A stretch of 7,813 nt of DNA from an uncultured Lachnospiraceae bacterium (GTDB taxonomy: Bacteria; Bacillota_A; Clostridia; Lachnospirales; Lachnospiraceae), in NCBI GenBank assembly GCA_947175285.1, contig CAMWMM010000220.1, positions 1 to 7,813 on the forward strand, in the 5' to 3' direction. Every line of letters begins with the position of its first letter. The first letter of the stretch is position 1. The notes beneath the pieces were generated by a model. It saw nothing but the letters and a program-made list of their open reading frames with translations. It had not been told where the DNA came from and ran no database searches. The position numbers and the translations under genes were made by a program. Positions 1-7,476 of this stretch are shown here, one piece after another.

Positions 1-1
1 T

Positions 2-646
2 GGACATGCTATGTCCGTCGGCGGCTGCATTGTAGATTCCGGTAATTTTGACTGGACTAAATATCCGGATAAGTTTCCGGGACTCTGTACGCCGGATGAT
101 TCCTATCACGGCATTGTATATACGGAGAAATTCGGTAAAGCGGCTTATATTACGAAAGCGACAAGCCAGTTGATGCGGGATTTAGGTTCCATCCAGTCTC
201 CGCAGAACGCCTTTTTATTGAATGTGGGGCTTGAGACGCTTCCCCTGCGTATGGAAAGACACTGTTACAATGCGCAGAAAACAGCGGAATATTTAAATGC
301 GCATGAGAAGGTAGCCTGGGTAAACTATCCGGGACTGCCGGGAAATAAATATCATGATTTGGCGAAAAAGTATATGCCGAACGGCACATGCGGCGTTATT
401 TCCTTTGGTTTAAAGGGCGGCAGAGAAGCTGCGGCAAAAATGATGGATAAATTAAAGCTTGCTGCCATTGTGACTCATGTGGCTGATGCAAGAACCTGTG
501 TTTTACATCCTGCAAGCCACACGCACAGACAGATGAATGATGAGCAGTTAAAAGAAGCGGGTGTTGCACCTGATTTGATTCGTCTTTCAGTCGGTCTTGA
601 ACATATTAACGATATTATTGCGGATTTGGAGCAGGCTCTTAACTGA
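2..646 (+). CDS. metY: O-acetylhomoserine sulfhydrylase (aminocarboxypropyltransferase), C-terminal part, 5' truncated by window edge
   Basis: This is a Cys/Met-metabolism PLP-dependent enzyme that would make homocysteine from O-acetylhomoserine and sulfide in the cytoplasm. The frame is open from base 2 with no start, giving 214 residues of a family usually near 425, so the gene begins upstream. The ATG at 11 is internal: it is preceded by Gly-His-Ala, the end of the Lys-Tyr/Trp-Ile-Gly-Gly-His stretch that carries the PLP-binding lysine. That lysine should therefore lie just outside the window. Recognisable family stretches are GGCIVDSGNFDW, SPQNAFLLNVGLETLPLRM, VTHVADARTCVLHPASHTHRQ and the C-terminal IRLSVGLEHINDIIADLEQAL. 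The residues after the His are Ala-Met where I would expect Gly-Thr or Gly-Asn, a mild variant. Related cystathionine gamma-synthase-like enzymes share the fold, but the long central region and the VADARTCVLHPAS block favour the O-acetylhomoserine branch. It is followed 23 bp later by a membrane-protein gene with no terminator between them. Confidence 0.93.
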   Translation, partial: GHAMSVGGCIVDSGNFDWTKYPDKFPGLCTPDDSYHGIVYTEKFGKAAYITKATSQLMRDLGSIQSPQNAFLLNVGLETLPLRMERHCYNAQKTAEYLNAHEKVAWVNYPGLPGNKYHDLAKKYMPNGTCGVISFGLKGGREAAAKMMDKLKLAAIVTHVADARTCVLHPASHTHRQMNDEQLKEAGVAPDLIRLSVGLEHINDIIADLEQALN

Positions 647-669
647 CAAAAGAACAAAGGATAAGAAAT

Positions 670-2199
670 ATGACATACAAAAAAACATGGATAAGTTATC
701 TTTTGTGGGCGCTCTATACATGTGCCGCAGGGGTACTCCTGGCAGATTATGCCATATTGTATTGGCAGAAGTATATAAATGAGCTCATAGACTATGGCAC
801 GATTGTTTTTGTTTTTTTGGTCTTTGCCGGTGTGGCGGGATGTTATTTTCTCATTAGGAAAGAAGTTTCCGAATACTACAGACAGAATAATACGGAAGAA
901 AAAAACATGATGAACAGCCGGATGGCTTCTTTTTGGGGAGTATTTATTACATTCGGTGTTTTTATGGCAGGTCTGCTATACCGTATTTACCTGTATCTGC
1001 AAAGCACTCCGGATATGATTACCATAACGCAGTATTATCACGATGCAGCGGTAAAAGCGGGAGTGGGTGTAGAGCCCACTGCACATGGCGCTTCTTATCT
1101 TTATACATTGTGTTTGTCTTTTGTACTTTCCTTTTTGGGTAATAAGGCTGCCGCTGCCGTATGGATGCAGATTTTCATCCAGATGCTTACGATTCTTTTA
1201 GCTTTCTTTGCAGTCGGGAAAATAGCCGGAAAGATGCCCGCATATGCTGCAATGCTCATGCTTGCGGTATCTTCCGTTTATGCAGGGCAGATTTTTGTGC
1301 TGACGCCGGAAAGTTTCTTTTTTCTTTTGTATCTGGCAGGGCTTTTTATCATCGGAAGTTATGTGAAAATGTACTGCTGCGGGAATTTTAACGCAGCGGC
1401 AGGAATTGCAGGAGCTTTTCTTTCCGGTATCGTTATTGGTATTTTGTGCTATCTGGATGCCGTATCGCTGACATTGTTATTTCTTTTACCGGCGTTTTTT
1501 ACCGGCATACAAAAGCGGGAGAAAAATAATTTTTTCTCCGGAAAAGTTTCCGCAGCGTTTTTGGTGTTGATTCTGACATCCGGAGGATTGTCTTTTATGG
1601 GAGCGCTTGCTGTGGATGCGCTCTATAATCATGAAAAAATCGGACAGATTGCGGAAACATGGTTTTTATTATACAGAAACCATATAAAAGCAGATTATAT
1701 ATTCTATCAGACAAGTCGTTCCATTATAGAATGCCTTATTTTAGTTGTGCCGGCGGCATTTCTCATTATGGCATTTTGGAACCGTAAAGATAAGCAGAAT
1801 GCTTCAATCTGGATATGGCTGATGTTTCTTTTGGCGCCGACGCCGCTGACGGCAACAGGCGTATTGTCTTATCAGGTTTATTCAGTCTTTATATGGAGCG
1901 TTCTGGCAGGAATCGGCTTACAGCAGAGTTTTGTGTGGGAGGATGGAAAAGTGAAAAATGCAGCAATGAATATACAAACGGCGGATGAAGATAAGAGTAC
2001 CATAGAAATGAAAGAACCTGCTCCGGAAGCACCGACAGAGATATCTAAGCCGGTATCTGCACCGCGTTATATTGAAAATCCGCTGCCGCTGCCTAAAAAA
2101 CATGAGAAGAGAGAAATGAATTATCAGTTTGAAATTACAGAAGAAAAAATGAAATTTGATGTAGAAATAAAAGACAATGATGATTTTGATTTTTCCTGA
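670..2199 (+). CDS. polytopic membrane protein, GT-C/GT39 glycosyltransferase-like, with acidic cytoplasmic-type tail
   Basis: I do not recognise this 509-residue protein by name. It has about 12-13 hydrophobic segments (roughly residues 11-31, 43-62, 87-110, 140-157, 160-184, 189-207, 211-231, 242-262, 264-280, 293-316, 351-370, 377-391, 397-418). A charged loop lies at 63-86 and a hydrophilic loop at 319-350. The order in 111-231 is typical of GT-C sugar transferases of the GT39/PMT type that use polyprenyl-phosphate sugars. It runs: loop with D115, H124 and D125; a Pro-Thr-Ala-His-Gly turn leading to a helix ending in FLGNK; a helix with an alternating Leu/Ile face; then AVSSVYAGQIFVLTPESFFFLLYL, like the SP-x-x-x-x-x-x-x-x-x-PE pattern. 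Function is inferred, and a catalytic Asp is only a candidate. Residues 419-509 form a Pro/Glu/Lys-rich tail ending in MKFDVEIKDNDDFDFS. The ATG at 670 is preceded by AAAGGA (656-661). The gene probably shares a transcript with metY and ends at the terminator at 2238-2267. It could instead be a transporter or flippase-like protein. Confidence 0.8.
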   Translation: MTYKKTWISYLLWALYTCAAGVLLADYAILYWQKYINELIDYGTIVFVFLVFAGVAGCYFLIRKEVSEYYRQNNTEEKNMMNSRMASFWGVFITFGVFMAGLLYRIYLYLQSTPDMITITQYYHDAAVKAGVGVEPTAHGASYLYTLCLSFVLSFLGNKAAAAVWMQIFIQMLTILLAFFAVGKIAGKMPAYAAMLMLAVSSVYAGQIFVLTPESFFFLLYLAGLFIIGSYVKMYCCGNFNAAAGIAGAFLSGIVIGILCYLDAVSLTLLFLLPAFFTGIQKREKNNFFSGKVSAAFLVLILTSGGLSFMGALAVDALYNHEKIGQIAETWFLLYRNHIKADYIFYQTSRSIIECLILVVPAAFLIMAFWNRKDKQNASIWIWLMFLLAPTPLTATGVLSYQVYSVFIWSVLAGIGLQQSFVWEDGKVKNAAMNIQTADEDKSTIEMKEPAPEAPTEISKPVSAPRYIENPLPLPKKHEKREMNYQFEITEEKMKFDVEIKDNDDFDFS

Positions 2200-2237
2200 C
2201 AGATTCGGAATAAAAATCTGAATATCACAAAAACTAG

Positions 2238-2267
2238 AAGAGAATCGTAACCTGGATTCTCTTTTTT
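2238..2267 (+). terminator. intrinsic terminator after the membrane-protein gene
   Basis: A perfect 9-bp stem, AAGAGAATC (2238-2246) paired with GATTCTCTT (2255-2263), encloses an 8-base loop GTAACCTG. The T run spans 2262-2267, partly inside the stem. It starts 39 bp after the stop codon at 2199. It should end the metY/membrane-protein transcript and isolate tepA. Confidence 0.88.
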
Positions 2268-2276
2268 AGTGAAAAA

Positions 2277-2307
2277 TTCAAATTTTGAACAGTTCAGATT
2301 CTGAACT
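2277..2307. repeat. two tandem 13-bp perfect palindromes (16-bp period), operator-like
   Basis: TTCAAATTTTGAA (2277-2289) and TTCAGATTCTGAA (2293-2305) are each perfect odd palindromes with 6-bp arms and a central T. They start 16 bp apart. Over 14 bases, including the following C, they match at 12 positions. The two differences fall on paired positions 5 and 9, changing an A-T pair to a G-C pair so that symmetry is kept. The second copy extends to 8-bp arms (A2291-T2307, G2292-C2306). They lie between the terminator at 2238-2267 and a possible -10 at 2311-2316. The second copy is followed by TTTTT (2307-2311), so as RNA it could also act as a backup terminator. Confidence 0.55.
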
Positions 2308-2316
2308 TTTTAGAAT
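2285..2316 (+). promoter_or_regulatory. possible promoter for tepA with a long spacer containing a palindrome
   Basis: TAGAAT (2311-2316) is a good -10 match and would start RNA near 2323, leaving a short leader containing the ribosome binding site AAAGGA (2327-2332). The only reasonable -35 is TTGAAC (2285-2290), giving a 20-bp spacer instead of 17. The spacer is filled by the second palindrome (2291-2307), an arrangement reminiscent of promoters that an activator must twist, as with MerR-type regulators. A promoter is expected here because a terminator precedes the gene, but the exact elements are uncertain. Confidence 0.4.
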
Positions 2317-2339
2317 AAGCGGAAAGAAAGGAAAAATCT

Positions 2340-3086
2340 ATGGGAAACAATAAGAATAAAAATAATAATGATGAAAAAAAGGAAAACGAAAGAAAAGAGA
2401 AAAAGGCAGAAGCGGAAAAGCACAGAGATGAACGGATTGAATCGACAGGACAGCTTACACTGGATGAAAGCGAATCCGACCATAATATACATTTAATCAC
2501 CATTATCGGTGAAATCGAAGGACACGAAAATTTAAGCAGTTCTTCCAAAACAACAAAATATGAGCATATTCTGCCGCAGCTTGCCGCCATTGAAGACAGT
2601 AAAAAAATAGACGGCGTATTGATTTTATTAAATACGATGGGCGGAGATGTGGAAGCAGGGCTGGCAATTGCGGAAATGATTGCATCTTTAAGCAAGCCTA
2701 CGGTTTCTCTTGTATTGGGCGGCAGCCATTCCATTGGTGTGCCGATAGCTGTCAGTACGGATTATTCTTATATTGTGCCGACCGGTACAATGGTGATTCA
2801 TCCGGTCAGGTTAAACGGTATGGTAATTGGCGTACAGCAGACATTTGACTATTTTAAACAAATACAGAACCGTATCACCGGATTTGTATGTGAACATTGT
2901 AAAGTTTCCAAAACTCGTTTAGAAGAGTTGATGATGGAAACAGGAATGCTGACAAAGGACGTAGGAACGGTTTTAGTCGGCAAAGAAGCTGTTGAAGAAG
3001 GAATCATAAATGAGGTCGGAGGAATCAAGGATGCAATAGCCCATCTTCATGATATGGTAGAAAGAAAAAAATCAGATACAAAATAA
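2340..3086 (+). CDS. tepA: TepA-like ClpP-class serine protease
   Basis: This 248-residue protein matches the TepA (B. subtilis YmfB) branch of the ClpP/crotonase-like serine peptidases, a cytoplasmic family linked to protein export and sporulation but with poorly known substrates. Visible landmarks are IHLITIIGEIEGHENL (50-65), KTTKYEHILPQLAAIE (70-85) and the oxyanion region LLNTMGGDVEAGLAIAEMIA (96-115). The nucleophile is probably S131 in GGSHSIGVP, the histidine H154 in VIHPVRL, and the acid D207 in LTKDVGT, spaced as in ClpP. Residues 1-33 are an extremely hydrophilic Asn/Lys/Glu tract with no signal peptide or membrane segment, probably disordered. The start is supported by AAAGGA at 2327-2332, eight bases before the ATG. 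The gene lies immediately before ftsK, much as in B. subtilis, where tepA lies close upstream of spoIIIE. Family assignment is firm; its cellular substrate is unknown. Confidence 0.93.
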   Translation: MGNNKNKNNNDEKKENERKEKKAEAEKHRDERIESTGQLTLDESESDHNIHLITIIGEIEGHENLSSSSKTTKYEHILPQLAAIEDSKKIDGVLILLNTMGGDVEAGLAIAEMIASLSKPTVSLVLGGSHSIGVPIAVSTDYSYIVPTGTMVIHPVRLNGMVIGVQQTFDYFKQIQNRITGFVCEHCKVSKTRLEELMMETGMLTKDVGTVLVGKEAVEEGIINEVGGIKDAIAHLHDMVERKKSDTK

Positions 3087-3089
3087 AGG

Positions 3090-3118
3090 ATGACAAGTAT
3101 ATTTTAAAATGATATACT
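3090..3118 (+). promoter_or_regulatory. strong extended -10 promoter for ftsK, overlapped by an inverted repeat
   Basis: ATGACA (3090-3095) and TATACT (3113-3118) each match the sigma-A consensus at five of six positions and are separated by exactly 17 bp. A TG at 3110-3111, one base before the -10, makes it an extended -10. RNA would start near 3125, about 31 bases before the ftsK ATG. A 7-bp inverted repeat, AGTATAT (3096-3102) with ATATACT (3112-3118), covers the spacer and the whole -10. It could be an operator, or may just reflect A/T richness. Confidence 0.72.
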
Positions 3119-3155
3119 AAGGAGAAAAGGCAAAAAGTTTACGCGGAGGTCAGAC

Positions 3156-5753
3156 ATGGCATCGAATCAGGGGAGAGGAACGGGAAAGAGCAGTTCCGGC
3201 ACTTCCACAAGAAAAAAAACAACAGCAAATAGAAGCAGTGCAAAAAGAAGAAGCAGCGAACCGATGCCGTCAGCAATTCGTAATGAGATATTGTTGATTG
3301 TATTTTTAGCGCTTGCAGTTATTCTGTTTTTATGTAATTTTGGCATAGTCGGAACTGTCGGGAATGCCGTCAGTACTTTTATGTTTGGTATTTTCGGACT
3401 GATGGCTTATATTGCGCCCGTTATTATTTTTCTTTCCATTGCATTTGGTATGTCCAATATAGGAAATAATATTGCGACTAGAAAGCTGGTGGCAGGTATT
3501 GTCCTGTTTTTGATACTCAGCATGGTTTTTGAACTGATAAGCGCAGATTATGCGCAGATGGATACGTATCAGCTTGCGGCTATTTATAAGAGATGCAGCG
3601 AAAGCAGAAACGGCGGCGGTATTATAGCAGGCTCTCTTGCCTATGCGCTTCATAAACTGCTTGGTATGGTGGGTACAGTTCTTGCAATGATTGTGATTGC
3701 GATAATCTGTGCTGTCATTGTAACTGATAAATCCTTTTTAAACGGTGTTGCCAATCAGGGAAGAAAAGTATATGAGCGTTCTATGGAAGATGCTGCGTAC
3801 AGGCGCGAGCGTGCAAGAGAAAGGCAGGAAGCGTTAGAGGAACGCCGCGCCAGAGAAGCGGAGCGTAGAAAACAGCAGGAAGAAGAACGGGAGAATGAGA
3901 AAATTCTCAGAATGGATAAAAAAGTCTCCGGTGTAATGATTGATACGGCACTTGGCATTTCCAAAGACGGAATATCCGTAGAAGATAGGGAAGATACGGA
4001 GAAGCGCCGGGATGATATTCATGAAATTATGATAAATGATGAAGTGGATGAGGAAGAGATTCCTGTTGTAAAAAGTCCGGATACATATCATTTTATTGAA
4101 AACGAATCGGATGAACTGGATGAAATTAAGCTGCCCATAGAAGATGAGGAAGAAGATGAGCCGGAAGAGATAGATGAACCGGTGAAAGCAGAGGAAATTT
4201 ACGAAGAACCTGTTTATGAAGAACCTGCACCTCGTATCGTGCGGGAGCGTCCGGTTGCAGTGCCGCAGAAAGAATATCATTTCCCGCCTTACAGCAGACT
4301 TGCAAAAGGGAAAGGAAAAAGCAGCGCAGGTTCCGATAAGGAATTAAAAGAGACTGCACAGCGCTTACAGCAGACATTAAATACATTCGGTGTCAAAGTA
4401 ACGATTTCAGACATCAGTCAGGGACCTTCCGTTACAAGATATGAATTACAGCCGGAACAAGGCGTGAAAGTAAGTAAAATCGTTGGACTGGCTGATGATA
4501 TTAAACTGAATCTTGCCGCTACTGATATCCGTATCGAAGCGCCGATTCCCGGAAAAGCCGCAGTCGGCATTGAAGTGCCGAATAAAGAAAATGCGGCGGT
4601 AGCGCTGCGGGATTTGCTGGAGTCTAAAGAGTTTAGGGAATTTCCGTCCAATCTTGCCTTTGCGGTCGGCAAGGATATCGGCGGAAAAATTGTCGTGACG
4701 GATATTGCCAAGATGCCGCATATGTTAATTGCGGGAGCAACCGGTTCCGGTAAATCAGTCTGCATTAATACGATTATCATGGGTATTCTTTATAAAGCGC
4801 ATCCGGATGATGTGAAAATGATTATGATAGACCCGAAAGTAGTGGAACTTAGTGTTTATAACGGTATTCCGCATTTGCTGATTCCTGTTGTTACAGACCC
4901 GAAGAAAGCCGCGGCAGCACTGCACTGGGGTGTAGCGGAGATGACGGAGCGTTATAAAAAATTTGCTGACTATAATGTCCGTGATTTGAAAGGCTACAAT
5001 AAAAAAGCAGAGGAAATGAAAGCGCGGGGGGATGCGGACGCACCGGATAAATTACCGCAGATTCTGATTATTGTAGATGAGCTTGCGGATTTGATGATGG
5101 TATCCCCCGGAGAGGTGGAGGAATCCATCTGCCGTCTGGCACAGCTTGCAAGAGCCTGCGGAATTCATCTTGTAATTGCAACGCAGAGACCGTCAGTTGA
5201 TGTCATCACCGGTTTAATTAAGGCAAATATGCCGAGCCGTATTGCGTTTGCCGTATCCAGCGGTGTGGATTCGAGAACGATTTTAGATATGGTCGGCGCT
5301 GAAAAACTGCTTGGTAAAGGAGATATGCTCTTTTATCCGCAGGGTTATCCCAAACCGGCAAGAGTCCAGGGTGCTTTTGTTTCGGATAAAGAGGTGTCGG
5401 ATGTTGTAGATTTCTTAAAAAATCAGGCAATCGGTAATGTCTACAGCGAGGATATAGAAGAAAAAATTAAAAATATCGGAACTGCGGCAGGCGGAGCAAG
5501 CGGTGCAGGCGGAGCCGATTCTTCTTCGGAGTACGATCAGTATTTTGCGGAGGCAGGCAGATTTATCATTGAAAAGGACAAGGCTTCTATCGGTATGCTG
5601 CAAAGAGTGTTTAAAATAGGTTTTAACAGAGCGGCAAGAATTATGGATCAGTTATGTGAGGCAGGTGTTGTCGGAGAGGAAGAGGGCACAAAGCCGCGTA
5701 AGGTTTTAATGACGGAAAGTGAGTTTGAGCAGCTTGTCGAGGAGATTATTTAA
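3156..5753 (+). CDS. ftsK: FtsK/SpoIIIE family DNA translocase
   Basis: This 865-residue membrane-anchored, septum-located hexameric ATPase pumps chromosomal DNA during division and, in spore formers, into the forespore. Residues 1-42 are basic and Ser/Thr-rich. Four membrane segments follow (about 43-62, 77-99, 111-130, 168-190). A linker runs from a strongly basic coiled-coil-like part (about 205-250) to a strongly acidic part (294-357). The motor begins near 370: PPYSRL-like entry, alpha domain with [20 protein letters not shown] (423-442), Walker A GATGSGKS (527-534) and Walker [12 protein letters not shown] (636-646, D641/E642), then [19 protein letters not shown] Gly/Ala/Ser spacer (776-791) leads to the winged-helix gamma domain (about 792-862) with [19 protein letters not shown], which reads orienting DNA motifs. 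The start is set by GGAGGT (3145-3150), five bases before the ATG. All core motifs are intact. FtsK and SpoIIIE roles cannot be separated from sequence alone. fhs follows after 19 bp. Confidence 0.97.
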   Translation: MASNQGRGTGKSSSGTSTRKKTTANRSSAKRRSSEPMPSAIRNEILLIVFLALAVILFLCNFGIVGTVGNAVSTFMFGIFGLMAYIAPVIIFLSIAFGMSNIGNNIATRKLVAGIVLFLILSMVFELISADYAQMDTYQLAAIYKRCSESRNGGGIIAGSLAYALHKLLGMVGTVLAMIVIAIICAVIVTDKSFLNGVANQGRKVYERSMEDAAYRRERARERQEALEERRAREAERRKQQEEERENEKILRMDKKVSGVMIDTALGISKDGISVEDREDTEKRRDDIHEIMINDEVDEEEIPVVKSPDTYHFIENESDELDEIKLPIEDEEEDEPEEIDEPVKAEEIYEEPVYEEPAPRIVRERPVAVPQKEYHFPPYSRLAKGKGKSSAGSDKELKETAQRLQQTLNTFGVKVTISDISQGPSVTRYELQPEQGVKVSKIVGLADDIKLNLAATDIRIEAPIPGKAAVGIEVPNKENAAVALRDLLESKEFREFPSNLAFAVGKDIGGKIVVTDIAKMPHMLIAGATGSGKSVCINTIIMGILYKAHPDDVKMIMIDPKVVELSVYNGIPHLLIPVVTDPKKAAAALHWGVAEMTERYKKFADYNVRDLKGYNKKAEEMKARGDADAPDKLPQILIIVDELADLMMVSPGEVEESICRLAQLARACGIHLVIATQRPSVDVITGLIKANMPSRIAFAVSSGVDSRTILDMVGAEKLLGKGDMLFYPQGYPKPARVQGAFVSDKEVSDVVDFLKNQAIGNVYSEDIEEKIKNIGTAAGGASGAGGADSSSEYDQYFAEAGRFIIEKDKASIGMLQRVFKIGFNRAARIMDQLCEAGVVGEEEGTKPRKVLMTESEFEQLVEEII

Positions 5754-5755
5754 CT

Positions 5756-5775
5756 AAGAGGAGGGTTTATCGTTG
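5756..5775 (+). promoter_or_regulatory. ribosome binding site fixing a TTG start for fhs
   Basis: AAGAGGAGGG (5756-5765) contains a full AGGAGG core (5759-5764), eight bases before TTG (5773-5775). The next in-frame ATG is at residue 25, inside the conserved N-terminal region, and has no comparable site, so TTG is the start. A strong Shine-Dalgarno site with a weak initiation codon is a common balance. The site begins two bases after the ftsK stop, consistent with translation from a shared messenger. Confidence 0.85.
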
Positions 5776-7443
5776 AAGACAGATATTGAAATCGCACAGG
5801 AGACCGTTTTAGAGCCTGTTGTCGAAATTGCAAAACAGCTTGGAATGAAAGAGGACGATTTAGAATTATATGGAAAATATAAGGCTAAAATTTCGGAAGA
5901 ATATCTTGACAGTCTTCAGGATAAACCGGATGGAAAGTTAATTCTTGTAACAGCCATTAATCCGACTCCGGCAGGAGAGGGAAAGACAACGACCGGTATC
6001 GGTCTTGCGCAGGCATTCGGCAAATTAGGGAAAAAAGCGGTTTTAGCGCTGCGTGAGCCGTCTTTGGGACCATGTTTCGGCATTAAGGGCGGCGCGGCAG
6101 GCGGCGGTTATTCACAGGTTGTGCCTATGGAGGACTTAAACCTTCATTTTACCGGCGATTTCCATGCGGTGACTTCGGCAAATAACTTGCTTGCCGCTCT
6201 TTTAGATAATCATATTCAGCAGGGAAATGCACTCGGCATTGATACAAGGCAGATTATCTGGAAAAGATGTCTGGATATGAATGACAGGGTGCTTAGAAAT
6301 ATTGTCGTAGGTCTTGGTGCGAAAACGGACGGTACGGTAAGAGAAGACCATTTTGTAATTACCGTTGCATCTGAAATTATGGCGATTTTATGTCTTGCCT
6401 CGGATATGCATGATTTAAAAAGGCGGCTTGGAAATATTATCGTTGCCTATACGTATGATGGGAAAGCCGTGACAGCTTCTGATTTGGGCGCTGTCGGCGC
6501 GATGACTGCTTTATTAAAAGATGCCATGAAACCGAATCTGATACAGACATTGGAACACACGCCTGCATTGATTCACGGCGGACCTTTTGCGAATATTGCT
6601 CATGGATGCAATTCCATCAGGGCAACCCGCTCAGCGTTAAAAATGGCGGATTACGTTATTACGGAGGCCGGATTCGGTGCAGACCTTGGCGCGGAGAAGT
6701 TTTTCGATATCAAATGCCGTATTGCAGGTATCAAACCGGATGTTTCTGTTTTAGTGGCAACGATCAGAGCCTTGAAGTATAATGGTGGTATACCGAAGAA
6801 CGAATTGTCCACGGAGAATATGGATGCACTGAAAAAAGGCATTGCCAATTTGGAAAAACATATTGAAAATCTTCATAAATATAATGTGCCGATTGTTGTT
6901 ACCCTCAATTCTTTTGTGACGGATACACAGGCGGAAATTGATTATGTGAGACAGTTCTGCGAAGAAAGAAACTGTGAGTTTGCGCTGTCGGGCGTATGGG
7001 AAAAAGGCGGAGAAGGCGGTATTGATCTGGCAAATAAAGTGCTTTATACAATAGAAGAAAAACGATCAGATTTCCATCCGCTCTATGAGGATGCGCTGCC
7101 GCTAAAAGATAAAATCCGTATGATAGCGAAAGAAATATACGGAGCAGAGGATGTCGTGTATGTTTCGGGAGCGGAGAAACAGCTTCAGAAACTGGAGGAA
7201 GCAGGCTTTGGTAATCTGCCTGTCTGTATGGCGAAGACACAGTATTCTCTGTCGGATGATGCTTCGCTTTTAGGAAGACCGGAAGGGTTTACTATTACGG
7301 TCAGGGAAGTTTATGTCTGTGCCGGAGCGGGTTTTGTTGTTGCTTTGACAGGCGCGGTGATGACAATGCCTGGTCTGCCGAAAGAACCGGCGGCTTACCG
7401 GATTGATGTAAATGACAATGGTGTCATAACGGGACTCTTTTAA
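5773..7443 (+). CDS. fhs: formate-tetrahydrofolate ligase (10-formyl-THF synthetase)
   Basis: The enzyme joins formate to tetrahydrofolate using ATP to give 10-formyl-THF. It feeds purine and formyl-Met synthesis and, in acetogens, is the first folate step of the Wood-Ljungdahl methyl branch. The 556 residues match the usual bacterial length of about 555-560. The P-loop TPAGEGKT lies at 65-72, with K71. R94 precedes [13 protein letters not shown]. By family knowledge K71 and R94 correspond to the Lys/Arg pair near the formyl-phosphate site. Both family signatures are present: [11 protein letters not shown] (103-113) and [12 protein letters not shown] (328-339). [37 protein letters not shown] and a C-terminal GLF complete the expected pattern. 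No key residue is missing. It starts at TTG, 19 bp after ftsK, and folD follows 33 bp later, so it is probably in one operon with both. Presence alone does not prove acetogenesis, since many fermenters carry fhs. Confidence 0.98.
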   Translation: MKTDIEIAQETVLEPVVEIAKQLGMKEDDLELYGKYKAKISEEYLDSLQDKPDGKLILVTAINPTPAGEGKTTTGIGLAQAFGKLGKKAVLALREPSLGPCFGIKGGAAGGGYSQVVPMEDLNLHFTGDFHAVTSANNLLAALLDNHIQQGNALGIDTRQIIWKRCLDMNDRVLRNIVVGLGAKTDGTVREDHFVITVASEIMAILCLASDMHDLKRRLGNIIVAYTYDGKAVTASDLGAVGAMTALLKDAMKPNLIQTLEHTPALIHGGPFANIAHGCNSIRATRSALKMADYVITEAGFGADLGAEKFFDIKCRIAGIKPDVSVLVATIRALKYNGGIPKNELSTENMDALKKGIANLEKHIENLHKYNVPIVVTLNSFVTDTQAEIDYVRQFCEERNCEFALSGVWEKGGEGGIDLANKVLYTIEEKRSDFHPLYEDALPLKDKIRMIAKEIYGAEDVVYVSGAEKQLQKLEEAGFGNLPVCMAKTQYSLSDDASLLGRPEGFTITVREVYVCAGAGFVVALTGAVMTMPGLPKEPAAYRIDVNDNGVITGLF

Positions 7444-7476
7444 GAGTGCGTATAGATAAAGAGAGGAGTGAAAACA

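Noticed and set aside
2200..2220. CAGATT/AATCTG hairpin just after the membrane-protein stop
   Set aside because: Short A/T-rich stem without a T run; the real terminator is at 2238-2267.
2375..2381. A-AAA-AAG slippery heptamer in tepA
   Set aside because: No downstream -1 frame product or stimulatory structure is evident; it most simply reflects Lys codons.
2294..2734. 146-codon open frame on the minus strand over tepA and its upstream spacer
   Set aside because: It is the complement of the A-rich tepA start, producing Ser/Phe runs, with no family resemblance.
3119..3125. AAGGAGA, a second Shine-Dalgarno-like sequence before ftsK
   Set aside because: No start codon lies at a suitable distance, and it overlaps the expected transcription start.
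3834..4280. 148-codon open frame on the minus strand inside ftsK
   Set aside because: It mirrors the Glu/Arg-rich linker of ftsK, giving a Phe/Arg/Ile-rich product with no recognisable domain; the + strand frame is certain.
7412..7427. 6-bp hairpin ATGACA/TGTCAT at the end of fhs
   Set aside because: It has no T run and lies in codons for the conserved fhs C-terminus, so it is not a terminator.
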